A DNA stretch of 64,000 nucleotides from NCBI GenBank assembly GCA_900544135.1, contig UQTU01000003.1, positions 62,001-126,000 on the forward strand, read 5' to 3'. Of the stretch, positions 16,643-24,988 are shown in pieces (the stretch's first letter is position 1; the number at the start of each line of letters is the position of its first letter). The position numbers and the translations under genes are program-made. The stretch is from an uncultured Collinsella sp. Its GTDB lineage: Bacteria > Actinomycetota > Coriobacteriia > Coriobacteriales > Coriobacteriaceae. The notes under the pieces are model-generated. The model did not search any database. It worked only from the letters and a program-made list of their open reading frames with translations, and was not told the DNA's origin.

Positions 16643-16886
16643 TATTCGATGCCTTGGCGGGCTAGGAGTCCTTCGTCGAAGTAGTGTTTGATGGGGCGCA
16701 TTTCGGTGACAAGGTCGGCGAGGTTCGCGAGGGGCAGCAAGCCCCGGCCGGTGAGCACGAGCTCCGTGGTGGCGGGCTTTATCGCGATCAGCGCTTCGAC
16801 ATCCTCGCGCGTCACGAAGCAGCCGTCGTCTTGCCCTTGCCGTCGCCTGTATAGATTTGAACCTTGCCGACTTACAGTGATGCCAT
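16639..16886 (-). pseudogene. cobO: Remnant of cob(I)yrinic acid a,c-diamide adenosyltransferase (cobO/btuR) with internal deletion
   Basis: The minus strand encodes a short start MASL followed by a TAA stop, then VGKVQIYTGDGKGKTTAA, which is the exact N-terminal P-loop region of CobO/BtuR. It then jumps, in another frame, to EDVEALIAIKP…LVLTGRGLLPLANLADLVTEM…FDEGLLARQGIEY and a stop, which is the C-terminus of the same enzyme. About 90 internal codons, including Walker B, are missing, and at least one stop and one frameshift are present. The gene cannot make a working corrinoid adenosyltransferase. It lies between the MATE gene and the ftsH promoter. Confidence 0.85.
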
Positions 16887-16978
16887 CTCTGTCCTTTCGT
16901 GCCCGGCGTCGGTTTATCGTCGCTCGGGTTGGGTATTCTAGAAACCATTATCAACCCCAGTAGATGGAGTTCAAGCAG

Positions 16979-18871
16979 ATGGAGATGGATGACAACAAAC
17001 GTAGACGGAATATGATCCTCTACGTGCTCATCGCCTTCGTCGTCTACCTCGTGCTCTCGACCGTTCTGTTCCCCAACATCGGTCACACGCAGCAGATTAC
17101 GAAGACCGATTATTCGACGTTTGTCAAAGCGCTCGATAAGAAGAGTGTCGACAAGGTCGAGTACAACACGGACGATTACTCGATTTATTACACCAAAAAG
17201 GGCGAGGACGAGAACATCGCTTACAAGACGACCGGTGTGCCGAATGATGCGGGCTTTACCGATCGCGTGCTTGAATCCGGTGCGTCCCTGGAGTCCGTCG
17301 TTCCAGATAAAAACTCGGGTCTGATGACCTACTACCTGCTCACACTCATCCTTCCCATGGCGATTTTCTTCCTCATCGGCTGGTGGCTCAACCGCCGCAT
17401 GAAGAAGGCTATGGGCGATGACGGCCCGTCGATGAACTTTGGCGGCGGTGGTTTTGGCGGCGGCGGACTGGGCAAGTCCGGTGCTCGCGTTATCGCTTCC
17501 AAGGATGTGGGCGTGACCTTTAAGGACGTTGCTGGCCAGGAAGAGGCCAAGGAATCCCTTAAGGAGGTCGTCGACTTTCTGGAGAAGCCGCAGCGCTACG
17601 AGGAGATCGGCGCCAAGCTGCCGCGCGGTGCTCTTCTTGTCGGCCCTCCGGGTACCGGTAAGACCCTGCTTGCCAAGGCTGTGGCCGGCGAGGCCGGTGT
17701 TCCGTTCTTTAGCATTTCGGGCTCGGAGTTTGTTGAGATGTTTGTCGGTCGCGGCGCTGCTAAGGTGCGTGACCTGTTTAAGCAGGCCAAGGAAAAGGCC
17801 CCGTGCATCGTTTTTATCGATGAGATCGATACCATCGGCAAGAAGCGCGATGGCGGCGGCTTTAGTGGCAACGACGAGCGCGAGCAGACGCTCAACCAGC
17901 TGCTGACCGAGATGGACGGCTTCGATAACCACAAGGGTATTGTCGTTCTCGCTGCTACCAACCGACCCGACAGCCTTGACCCGGCCCTGTTGCGCCCCGG
18001 TCGTTTTGACCGCCGCATCCCCGTTGAGCTGCCCGACCTGACCGGCCGTAAGAACATCCTTGAGCTGCATGCCAAGAGCGTGAAGACTCAGCCGCCGATC
18101 GACCTGACCGCGATTGCCCGCGCCACGCCCGGTGCCTCGGGCGCCGACCTGGCCAATATCATCAACGAGGGCGCCCTGCGTGCCGTCCGCGAGGGTCGCA
18201 AGCGCGCCACGCAGGACGATTTTGAGGAGTCGGTGGAGGTCGTCATCGCCGGTCAGCAGCGCAAGTCCACGGTGCTGTCCGATCACGAGAAGCAGGTCGT
18301 TTCTTACCACGAAATCGGCCATGCCATCGTTGCCGCTCGCCAGAAGGGCTCTGCGCCGGTCACGAAGATTACCATCGTACCGCGCACGAGCGGTGCTCTG
18401 GGCTACACCATGCAGGTCGAGGAGGATGAGCGCTTCCTGACCACACGCCAGGAGGTCCTGGACAAGCTCGCCGTCTATTGCGGTGGCCGTGCAGCCGAGG
18501 AGCTCATCTTTGGTGAGATGACGACCGGCGCAGCCAACGATATCGAGCAGGCCACCAAGCTCGCCCGTAACATGGTGACGCGCTTTGGTATGTCCGATGA
18601 GTTTGGCATGATGGCACTCGGTACCGTTCAGAATGCGTACCTCAACCAGGACACGTCTCTCACCTGCGCCCCCGGTACGGCCGAGCGCGTGGACGCGATT
18701 GTCGCCAAGCTGATCGAGGATGCGCATGACCGCGCCCTGCAGATTCTCAAGGAGAACAAGTTTAAGCTCCACGAGCTGGCTCGTTATCTGTACAAGAAGG
18801 AGACGATCACGGGTGAGGAGTTTATGAATCTCCTCACGCGCGAGAACCCGCTGATGCCAAAGCAGCAGTAA
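16979..18871 (+). CDS. ftsH: ATP-dependent zinc metalloprotease FtsH
   Basis: A membrane-anchored AAA+ protease for quality control of membrane and regulatory proteins, 630 aa. TM1 is at ~12–32 (MILYVLIAFVVYLVLS), followed by an extracytoplasmic domain, then TM2 at ~115–135. A Gly-rich linker follows. Walker A is GPPGTGKT, Walker B is IVFIDEID, and the SRH is NRPDSLDPALLRPGRFDRR. The zinc site is HEIGH in VSYHEIGHAIVA, with the third ligand region in GAANDIEQAT. GGAG at 16966–16969 favours the ATG at 16979, although an in-frame ATG exists at 16964. It is followed by a terminator. Confidence 0.96.
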   Translation: MEMDDNKRRRNMILYVLIAFVVYLVLSTVLFPNIGHTQQITKTDYSTFVKALDKKSVDKVEYNTDDYSIYYTKKGEDENIAYKTTGVPNDAGFTDRVLESGASLESVVPDKNSGLMTYYLLTLILPMAIFFLIGWWLNRRMKKAMGDDGPSMNFGGGGFGGGGLGKSGARVIASKDVGVTFKDVAGQEEAKESLKEVVDFLEKPQRYEEIGAKLPRGALLVGPPGTGKTLLAKAVAGEAGVPFFSISGSEFVEMFVGRGAAKVRDLFKQAKEKAPCIVFIDEIDTIGKKRDGGGFSGNDEREQTLNQLLTEMDGFDNHKGIVVLAATNRPDSLDPALLRPGRFDRRIPVELPDLTGRKNILELHAKSVKTQPPIDLTAIARATPGASGADLANIINEGALRAVREGRKRATQDDFEESVEVVIAGQQRKSTVLSDHEKQVVSYHEIGHAIVAARQKGSAPVTKITIVPRTSGALGYTMQVEEDERFLTTRQEVLDKLAVYCGGRAAEELIFGEMTTGAANDIEQATKLARNMVTRFGMSDEFGMMALGTVQNAYLNQDTSLTCAPGTAERVDAIVAKLIEDAHDRALQILKENKFKLHELARYLYKKETITGEEFMNLLTRENPLMPKQQ

Positions 18872-18892
18872 TACTAGTTGCACAGTGTCAAT

Positions 18893-18929
18893 CGCCCCAT
18901 TTGAGTGTCCATCTCAAATGGGGCGTTTT
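18893..18929 (+). terminator. Terminator after ftsH
   Basis: A 13-bp stem CGCCCCATTTGAG / CTCAAATGGGGCG with a seven-base loop, followed by TTTT. It is 21 bases past the ftsH stop and 19 bases before the DUF523 start. Confidence 0.85.
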
Positions 18930-18947
18930 GCGTGGGGAGAGTTGTAT

Positions 18948-19409
18948 ATGAAGATCGTGGTAAGTGCCTGTTTGATGGGCGAGAGCTGCAAGTATAACGG
19001 GCTCGACAACTACCATCGCGAGCTGGTCGAGGCTTGCGAGCGTACGGGGACCGAGGTCCTGTTGGTATGCCCTGAGGTTTTTGGTGGCTTGCCTACACCG
19101 CGCAAGCCGTCCGAGATTGTGAACGGCGAGGTTCGTACCTGCGAGGGCGTGTCGGTTGATCGCGAGTTTCGCCAGGGTGCTCAACGTGCGCTCGATATGT
19201 GCGAGCAGGCGGGCGGCCCGTCCGAGATTGTTGCGTGCATTTTGCAGGATCGCAGTCCGTCGTGCGGCGTGGGCCATATCTACGACGGATCCTTCAGCGG
19301 CACGCTCACAACGGGTAACGGTGTCTTCGTTGACCTGCTCCTGCGCCACGGCTACCGCGTGATCCCGGCAAGCGAATTCGATCCCAGCATGCTGGAACAT
19401 TGTCCATAG
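18948..19409 (+). CDS. DUF523 family protein (YbbK-like)
   Basis: A 153-aa cysteine-rich protein. The family signature is visible at both ends: SACLMGESCKYNG near residues 6–18 and LQDRSPSCGVGHIYDG near residues 105–120. The family has no firmly established function; the conserved cysteines suggest metal or Fe-S binding or thiol chemistry. The ATG at 18948 follows GGGGAGAG; the open frame further upstream runs through the ftsH terminator and is rejected. Its 3' end meets the decayed recombinase on the opposite strand. Confidence 0.88.
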   Translation: MKIVVSACLMGESCKYNGLDNYHRELVEACERTGTEVLLVCPEVFGGLPTPRKPSEIVNGEVRTCEGVSVDREFRQGAQRALDMCEQAGGPSEIVACILQDRSPSCGVGHIYDGSFSGTLTTGNGVFVDLLLRHGYRVIPASEFDPSMLEHCP

Positions 19410-19520
19410 CACTCGAACCCAACACTTCCTCACGGGTGACCGTTTTGGCATCATCCGTGAAGTTGATATTGAGTACGACCCGGTCATCAAAGACGTAGAC
19501 CGAGTTGACAGGCGCCGTAC
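19390..19520 (-). pseudogene. C-terminal scrap of a large serine recombinase
   Basis: Read on the minus strand, the segment encodes VNSVYVFDDRVVLNINF then TDDAKTVTREEVLGSS. This matches the end of the large serine recombinases of gut bacteria (…FVNSVYVYDDKIVLTFNY… KTIT.EE…). Upstream sequence on that strand is unrelated to a recombinase, and no catalytic domain is present. It is a fragment left by an integrated element. The assignment is by motif memory only and should be confirmed by a search. Confidence 0.55.
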
Positions 19521-19613
19521 CCAGGCAGCCCCTCCCCGCGGCCCTCACGCAGGAACGCGCACACGGCCTTCCCGTCTCTTGCGCCCCTCCCGGAACTGTC
19601 CACATCAGTGTAG

Positions 19614-19844
19614 CCAATCCAGTCCGCCAAGGGCTGCAGCCCGGACAACGCCGCGATGGAGGGCTTCTTCGGCCTGCTCAAGAGGGAGTTCTGGCACGGC
19701 AGGGACTGGTCGGGCTGGGCCCCCGCCCGCTTCATCGAGGAGCTCGGGGCCTGGATCGGCCGCTACAATACGGAGAGGCGCAGCGATGCGCTCGGCGGCC
19801 GCACGCCGGCCGAGTTCCGCGCCGCGCTGGGAAGGGCCGCGTAG
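19614..19844 (+). pseudogene. C-terminal fragment of an IS3-family transposase (OrfB)
   Basis: The plus frame after the TAG at 19611 reads SAKGCSPDNAAMEGFFGLLK, then REFWHGRDWSG and a tail ending LGGRTPAEFRAALG. This is the end of the DDE integrase core of IS3/IS150-type transposases, including the catalytic Glu in the EGFFG segment. Only ~76 residues remain and the N-terminal catalytic Asp residues are absent, so it is inactive. It directly follows the recombinase scrap and is followed by a palindromic repeat. Together they mark a site of past insertions. Confidence 0.8.
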
Positions 19845-19871
19845 CGGTCCAAGAAATCGTCCGCAGTCCCG

Positions 19872-19904
19872 AATGTGACAAAGGGACAGTCCCTTTGTCA
19901 CATT
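19872..19904. repeat. Palindromic repeat, family 1 (copy 1)
   Basis: A 33-bp near-perfect palindrome: left arm AATGTGACAAAGGGA, centre CAG, right arm TCCCTTTGTCACATT. Identical or near-identical copies are at 21.7, 47.9, 49.1, 51.6 and 52.9 kb. This copy ends the decayed mobile-element region, seven bases before the next gene's stop. Confidence 0.9.
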
Positions 19905-19910
19905 GGGTGG

Positions 19911-21044
19911 CTAGCTCGTTTTGCCCATCAATGTGATACGGATGCTTGGATGGGTGTACTCGTCAAACTCGTCCTCGGGCTCCGTGTCAAACGAATAGTA
20001 CGTTTTGATGGGGTTGTCACTCGTCCTGATAGAGATTCTCTCGTAGAGCGAACCGTTCAAAAAAGCCTGCCTAAACTCTTCGGGGAGCTTTTGCGGTGCT
20101 AGGAGCTCGGGACTCATGGTCTTGACATCTACGGTTTGGACAACAGAGGAAAGCTCGTCCAAGTCGAGCTCGATGCGGGCGAGGTTGTCCTCAAGGCTCG
20201 CGTCGGGGTCGATCTCTGCTATGTAGCTCACTTCCTTGAGCGTTCCCTTGTTATCGAAATCCAGGTACGTATAGGTCTTCTGGGTATCGGAGTCGCCTTC
20301 GTGCAGATAGCCGCGGACGTGATAGCCGTAATCTTGATATCGCTCGAAGGGGTCATCGGCGGACACGTACTCGCATGCGGGCTCTAGCGCCTTGCGGGCG
20401 ATGGCGATCTGCTCGGCCGCAGCCGCGGCGTTCTCTTGCATCTCGATGTTTCCCTGCGCCAGCTGCGGGATATAGGCACCGCACACGATTGCGAGGGGCA
20501 GCACCACAAGTGCGATGATCCACTTTTTTGCACGGGGGATAGGCACGCCACAGGCCTCTGCCATGGCCTTTGCGTTGGCGAAACTCTCGGTAAGCACGTC
20601 TGCTGCGGTGGCGACGGCGCCTACGGCAGCGGCGACTTCTGCCGCGCCACCCAAGTTGCGCGCGGTCTCGTTGTCGCTGTTCTTGAGTAGGCGCGCGGCG
20701 GCCTGCGTGCCAATAACGCCTGCGATTTGTGCCGTGCGGTCTTTCTCGGACTGCTCGACGGCGAGTCGGTGCTGCATTTCCTTCCACTGCTTGCCGCGCA
20801 TGCCAAAGCGCGGCGCGAGCGCGCAGTAGCAGAAGATGACGAGCTCGATGGCGGTGAGCACCAGGGCGGCCATCATGCCTGTCTCCTGGAAGCCTTCGTG
20901 ATGGAAGACGATGTCGTCGATCATCTCGAAGGGAATGATCAAAAATGGCAGCACGAACGCCATGGCAAGCGCCGCGCCGGCAACCTTGGGGCAGATGCAG
21001 TATCGCTGGATGCGCTTGCGTTCTTGTTCGGAAAGTGTAGCCAT
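19911..21044 (-). CDS. Hypothetical membrane protein
   Basis: A 377-aa protein of unknown function. Two membrane segments are at ~20–42 (VAGAALAMAFVLPFLIIPF) and ~58–78 (AALVLTAIELVIFCYCAL), followed by an Ala-rich amphipathic stretch (~110–160). A third membrane segment is at ~170–190 (WIIALVVLPLAIVCGAYI). An extracytoplasmic C-terminal region of ~185 residues rich in Asp/Glu follows. The start at 21044 (MATLSEQERKR) follows AAGGA on the minus strand. It lies downstream of and co-directional with a DUF3592 membrane protein, so the two may form one transcription unit. No recognised domain. Confidence 0.7.
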   Translation of the reverse strand: MATLSEQERKRIQRYCICPKVAGAALAMAFVLPFLIIPFEMIDDIVFHHEGFQETGMMAALVLTAIELVIFCYCALAPRFGMRGKQWKEMQHRLAVEQSEKDRTAQIAGVIGTQAAARLLKNSDNETARNLGGAAEVAAAVGAVATAADVLTESFANAKAMAEACGVPIPRAKKWIIALVVLPLAIVCGAYIPQLAQGNIEMQENAAAAAEQIAIARKALEPACEYVSADDPFERYQDYGYHVRGYLHEGDSDTQKTYTYLDFDNKGTLKEVSYIAEIDPDASLEDNLARIELDLDELSSVVQTVDVKTMSPELLAPQKLPEEFRQAFLNGSLYERISIRTSDNPIKTYYSFDTEPEDEFDEYTHPSIRITLMGKTS

Positions 21045-21107
21045 AGCTGGTCCTTGGTGTCGTGGCGGTCGTTGCGGCGCATGGGGTGCGGGGCGCATCA
21101 GTTTGAG

Positions 21108-21635
21108 CTAGCGCTGGATAAGAACATAGAGCAAGATGCTCATCGCGATGAGCAAGAAGCCTGCGATGTTAAACATCAGTGTGGCAAAGTTGCCCACGAT
21201 GGGGCGTTCGACATAGCTTTTGTCTGGGTTGCTGGGGTTGTAGTACACGGTCATTTGGCTACCGAGGGGCCAAAGCTGCTCCGCGAGGGTGCCTAGGCGG
21301 GCGATGGGGCCTGTCTGCACGTGCAGCCAGCCCTTGGCGTCTTCGTGGGCGGTGGCTTGCGTGCGGATGGGGAGTCCCGACAAGCTTTTGGTCTTTATGC
21401 CACGGAATTGTTTTTTCGCGCGGTATTGCGTGCCGTCGACGGTGTATTCCAAAACGGGATACATCCTGCCTTCGCCCGTAAAGCGATGGTCGATGACCGT
21501 TCCCATGGTCACGGCGGTACAGGCCTTGGCTTTCTTGCGAGCGACGGCTTTCATGAGCGCGCTCACCCCGATAAGCAGGATGCCGATGCCCCCAACCAAG
21601 ATGAGCGCGAGCAGGGATATCTGCGACGTGGTCAC
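21108..21635 (-). CDS. DUF3592-family membrane protein
   Basis: A 175-aa protein with an N-terminal membrane helix (~7–29) and a C-terminal helix (~150–172). Between them is a β-rich domain with TVIDHRFTGEGRMYPVLEYTV and GSQMTVYYNPSNPDKSYV. This is the DUF3592 pattern (variable…G…YP.V.Y…G…V.V.Y.P..P). The function is unknown in the family. The start is GTG at 21635 after AAAGGAGA on the minus strand. Confidence 0.75.
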   Translation of the reverse strand: MTTSQISLLALILVGGIGILLIGVSALMKAVARKKAKACTAVTMGTVIDHRFTGEGRMYPVLEYTVDGTQYRAKKQFRGIKTKSLSGLPIRTQATAHEDAKGWLHVQTGPIARLGTLAEQLWPLGSQMTVYYNPSNPDKSYVERPIVGNFATLMFNIAGFLLIAMSILLYVLIQR

Positions 21636-21707
21636 GGCGTTCTCCTTTGGCGCGATACCGTCATATGTGACTCAGTATAGAGAACCCCCGCCCTCGGTGG
21701 GCGTATT

Positions 21708-21738
21708 ATGTGACAAAGGGACAGTCCCTTTGTCACAT
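21708..21738. repeat. Palindromic repeat, family 1 (copy 2)
   Basis: The same arms as the 19.87-kb copy (ATGTGACAAAGGGA … TCCCTTTGTCACAT). It lies in the divergent region between the DUF3592 gene and dus, 15 bases before the dus start, and so would be part of its 5' leader. Confidence 0.88.
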
Positions 21739-21752
21739 TGATTTGAGAATGG

Positions 21753-22712
21753 ATGTTGATGTATTTATCGCTGGCCCCTATGGAGGGGATTACCGGGCAT
21801 GTGTTCCGTCGCGTGCATGCGGAGTGTTTCGGCGCGCTCGATTGTTATTACACGCCGTTTTTGCCGCCGCCGCGGGTGGGCAATCGCTTTGGCGGCAAGG
21901 CGTTTAAAGAGGTCGATCCTGCCAACAACCAGGGACTTAACGTGGTGCCCCAGCTGATGTCCAAGAATGCGGACGAGTTTGTGTGGGCGGCGCAGGTGCT
22001 TGCCGATATGGGTTACCGCGAGGTCAACCTCAACCTTGGCTGCCCTTCGGGTACGGTGGTCGCGAAGGGCAAGGGTTCGGGCTTTCTGCGCAATTTGGAT
22101 GAGCTCGAGGTGTTCTTGAGCGACGTGTGCGAACGCTCGCCCTTGCCGGTGTCGGTCAAGACCAGGTTGGGGTTGGAAAGCGACGACGAGTACAAGCGCG
22201 TGCTCGACCTCTACTGTCGCATGCCGTTGGCGGAGCTGATTGTGCACCCGCGCGTGCAAAAGGACCGCTATACGGGATCGCTGCGCAAGGAGTTTTACGG
22301 CGAGACGTTGGAGCGGGCACCGTTTCCTGTGGCATACAACGGCGATATTTTTGATCTTGAGGACATGGATGCGCTGGTGGAGGCTTATCCCGGCACGCGC
22401 CATGTGATGTTGGGGCGTGGCCTGCTTGCGAACCCCGCGCTGGCTCGCATGGTTAAGGGCGGCCCTGCTGCCACGGCCGCTGAGCTGCAGCGCTTCCACG
22501 ACATGCTGTTTGCGGCCTATGCGGACGAGATTGGGGGCAACGCGGTCTTTCGCATGAAGGAGTGGTGGTTCTACGCCAAATGCGCCTTCGCCGATCCCGC
22601 GACCGTTCACAAGCTCGTTCGCAAGACCAAAAAGGACGATGAATACCGCGCTGCTGTCGAGCGCGTCTTTCGCGAGCAGCCGCTTGCGCCCGTTGCCCGC
22701 TTTCACGGCTAA
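21753..22712 (+). CDS. dus: tRNA-dihydrouridine synthase
   Basis: A FMN enzyme that reduces uridine to dihydrouridine in the tRNA D-loop, 319 aa. It starts MLMYLSLAPMEGIT (FMN-binding βα-barrel start). It has VNLNLGCPSGTVVAKGKGS with the catalytic Cys near residue 97, KTRLG and VHPRVQKDRYTG with the tRNA-contacting residues, and GRGLLANPAL at the phosphate-binding end. The alternative ATG at 21759 would shorten it by two residues. Subfamily (DusA/B/C) cannot be fixed by eye. Confidence 0.92.
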   Translation: MLMYLSLAPMEGITGHVFRRVHAECFGALDCYYTPFLPPPRVGNRFGGKAFKEVDPANNQGLNVVPQLMSKNADEFVWAAQVLADMGYREVNLNLGCPSGTVVAKGKGSGFLRNLDELEVFLSDVCERSPLPVSVKTRLGLESDDEYKRVLDLYCRMPLAELIVHPRVQKDRYTGSLRKEFYGETLERAPFPVAYNGDIFDLEDMDALVEAYPGTRHVMLGRGLLANPALARMVKGGPAATAAELQRFHDMLFAAYADEIGGNAVFRMKEWWFYAKCAFADPATVHKLVRKTKKDDEYRAAVERVFREQPLAPVARFHG

Positions 22713-22770
22713 TTGATCCGAAGGGGACGGAGGAAAACGGATCACCTGCGCGATGCCCATGTAAAAAGTT

Positions 22771-22823
22771 GTGCACCAGCATCCGAAGATGTCGAAAAAT
22801 GTCGTTTTTGGATGCTGGTGTAC
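22771..22823. terminator. Large inverted repeat between dus and the glutaredoxin gene
   Basis: GTGCACCAGCATCC and GGATGCTGGTGTAC form a 14-bp stem with one mismatch, closing a 25-base centre that contains GATGTCGAAAAATGTCG. It lies between convergent genes and could terminate both transcripts. No clean T-run follows on either strand, so it could equally be a repeat element. Confidence 0.45.
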
Positions 22824-22871
22824 ATGTTTGGGTCGTATGGGTTGGGGCCTTGGACGGACGGGATGCGCGTA

Positions 22872-23117
22872 CTAGAGTAGGTTCTCCTGCACCCATGCGA
22901 TGATGTCGCTCGACTCGTAGAGCGGCTTTCCGTCGATGAATAGGCAGGGAACCTGGCGTTTTCCTCCGACGGCGATGAGCGTCCGCTCGGCATCGGAATC
23001 GGTCGAGATATTGCGCTCGGGGATGGTCACGCCGTTATCGGCCAAAAAGCGCTTGACCTTTATGCAATACGGGCAGCCGGTCATAACGTAGAGCACGAGT
23101 TCGTGATCAGTAGCCAT
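22872..23117 (-). CDS. Glutaredoxin-like thiol-disulfide protein
   Basis: An 81-aa thioredoxin-fold protein. The redox centre CPYC is at residues 15–18. The cis-proline loop is QVPCLFIDG near residues 55–63, and the C-terminal helix ends in WVQENLL. Size and motif fit small glutaredoxins of the GrxC/NrdH type. The ATG at 23117 gives the native N-terminus; the longer open frame runs through the next gene's end. It is 52 bases downstream of the TipAS regulator on the same strand. Confidence 0.88.
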   Translation of the reverse strand: MATDHELVLYVMTGCPYCIKVKRFLADNGVTIPERNISTDSDAERTLIAVGGKRQVPCLFIDGKPLYESSDIIAWVQENLL

Positions 23118-23169
23118 GGTGTCTCCAATCGGTTGAGGTTTCGGTTGAGATACCCAAAGCCGCCGCAGT

Positions 23170-23997
23170 CTATGCGCGATCCATTGATGACTCGATGGCA
23201 TGGACCAGAAACGCCGTGGCTCCGGTGCCGCAGGGCTTGTCGTAGTAGTCGATAAAGCGCTGATCGGCAAGATAGCCGTGGGCGAGGCCCAGGTATGCTT
23301 CGTCTTGGGGCTCGTGTCCCCAGTTAAGGCCAATCCATCGACGGTGCATTGCTACAAGCTTGCGGGCCTCGCTGCCTTCCGGTTCGCCATCGCCCATGGC
23401 AATCGAGAGCTGGCCCAGAACAGCGCGTTCAAGTTCCTTCATGTCGTTCCATGTCTCGGGGTCCATGCCCAGCAGTGCCTCGTTTGCTGCATCGACAGCC
23501 TCGTCGCCATAGCGCGCCCGCGCCTCGGCGCCGAAGCGCTCCTCGTTTTCCTGCACGGCGCGCCAGCGCTCCAGCTGCGGCAAGACGGCACCCATGAGTG
23601 AGACGGCCTCGTCGAGCGACATGCCGGTGTTTTGTGCCAGGCGCGGGGCACAATCCTCGATCATTGCCTCCATCGTGGTGTCGTAGGTGTACTTGCCGTG
23701 CTCGTAGCACCACTTGCAGTAATGGTCGGTCGTGGCGCCCGTGGCGTCGGTGCCGCAGTCGTTGGGCGTGAGTATCATGCCGCAGCTCTGACAATAGTGC
23801 TCGGGCATTTCGAGCAGGTGGGACAGCGGTTCTCCGGTTATGGCGGCAATGAGCTTCATCATGTCGATGCCCGGTGTGACTTCGCCGCGTTCCCAACGGC
23901 TGACGGCTTGGCGTGTGACGAAGAGCTTGGCGGCGAGTTGCTCTTGGGTAAGATGATGGGCGCGACGGACAGCAATGAGCTTTTCTGCGAAGGCCAT
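23170..23997 (-). CDS. XRE-type regulator with zinc ribbon and TipAS-like ligand domain
   Basis: 275 aa in three parts. Residues ~1–60 are a Cro/XRE helix-turn-helix (LTQEQLAAKLFVTRQAVSRWERG). Residues ~72–105 are a short zinc ribbon with CQSCGM and CKWCYE. Residues ~115–270 are a TipAS-like helical domain (ARYGDEAVDAANEALLGM, WIGLNWGHEP, AYLGLAHGYLADQRFIDYYD). TipAS binds thiopeptides and other ligands, usually fused to a MerR domain. Pairing with an XRE domain suggests a ligand-controlled regulator of nearby genes. The start at 23997 follows AAAGGAG. It is divergent from trmO with 132 bp between. Confidence 0.82.
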   Translation of the reverse strand: MAFAEKLIAVRRAHHLTQEQLAAKLFVTRQAVSRWERGEVTPGIDMMKLIAAITGEPLSHLLEMPEHYCQSCGMILTPNDCGTDATGATTDHYCKWCYEHGKYTYDTTMEAMIEDCAPRLAQNTGMSLDEAVSLMGAVLPQLERWRAVQENEERFGAEARARYGDEAVDAANEALLGMDPETWNDMKELERAVLGQLSIAMGDGEPEGSEARKLVAMHRRWIGLNWGHEPQDEAYLGLAHGYLADQRFIDYYDKPCGTGATAFLVHAIESSMDRA

Positions 23998-24129
23998 AAC
24001 GGCTCCTTTCTGCTGGTTGTTGGCTTTAAGCATACGCGGCGGCAGGTGCCCTTCCAAGCAACCGTTGGTTGCGCGACGGGGGCTGCGGCGAAGAATTGCG
24101 TACAACGTCCCACGCCTCCATGCCGTACA

Positions 24130-24876
24130 ATGACCGGCATGGAACCTATTGCACACATACATACCGATCTGCCGCAGAAGTTCGGCATTCCGCGCAACAG
24201 CTTTTTGGCGCCCCATTTGCAGGGACGCATCGTCTTTGAACCGGAATTTGCCTCCAACGCAGCAGTTGAGGGTCTGGATTCCTTCTCTCACCTATGGTTG
24301 CTCTGGCGCTTCGAAAACGGCACGCCCGGCGGCACGGCTAAGGACATAGCCGCCGATGCCAAAAAGCAGGACAGGTCCGGAACTAATGCCAAGTGGTCGA
24401 AAACCGTGCGTCCGCCGCGTCTGGGCGGAGCCGAGCGTGTGGGCGTCTTTGCCACGCGCAGTCCGTTTCGCCCTAATCCCATCGGTCTCACCTGCGTCAA
24501 GCTTGATCGTGTCGAGCTCACCGACGATGGTCCCATCATCCATGTGTTGGGGGCCGACCTGCGCGACGGCACGCCCATCTACGACATTAAGCCCTACATT
24601 CCGTTTGCGGATTGCCATCCGGATGCGACCGGCGGCTGGATTGAGGATGCGCCGTGGCAAGAGCTCGACGTCGAGTTTCCGCAAGCGCTGCAGGATATGG
24701 TCCCGCCTACAAAGCTTCCTGGCTTGGTTGAGGTTCTTCGCCAGGATCCGCGCCGCGCGGGCAGCAAGCACGAGCCAAACCGTGTTTATCACTTGGCCTT
24801 CGCCGGGCTCGACATATCTTTTACGGTCGATGAAACCCGGCTAACCGTAGTCGCCGTCAACGACGCGCAAGACTAA
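24130..24876 (+). CDS. trmO: tRNA (adenine37-N6)-methyltransferase TrmO (TsaA/YaeB family)
   Basis: A 248-aa SAM-dependent enzyme that methylates t6A37 in tRNA-Thr. Family features visible are PIAHIHTDLPQKFGIPRNS, FSHLWLLWRFE, and the strongly conserved FATRSPFRPNPIGLTCVKL. A β-barrel core is followed by a C-terminal domain with KHEPNRVYHLAFAGLDISF. ATG is possible at 24130 or 24139. A TACAAT box is placed immediately upstream (24125–24130), so the first ATG may be too close to the promoter and the second start or a more distant promoter may be used. Confidence 0.9.
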   Translation: MTGMEPIAHIHTDLPQKFGIPRNSFLAPHLQGRIVFEPEFASNAAVEGLDSFSHLWLLWRFENGTPGGTAKDIAADAKKQDRSGTNAKWSKTVRPPRLGGAERVGVFATRSPFRPNPIGLTCVKLDRVELTDDGPIIHVLGADLRDGTPIYDIKPYIPFADCHPDATGGWIEDAPWQELDVEFPQALQDMVPPTKLPGLVEVLRQDPRRAGSKHEPNRVYHLAFAGLDISFTVDETRLTVVAVNDAQD

Positions 24877-24988
24877 TCAGCCATTCGTCCGCACCCGTCA
24901 AATTAAGAGCCAAACCCCATGCCAAAACCGCCCATGCTGGTGGACAATAACGCCTACCAAAACAATCCGCTTTGCATGGGAGCCCAGG

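Noticed and set aside
16613..18883. 756-residue minus-strand frame covering ftsH and the cobO region
   Set aside because: It is antisense to ftsH over most of its length and reads the cobO remnant in the wrong frame.
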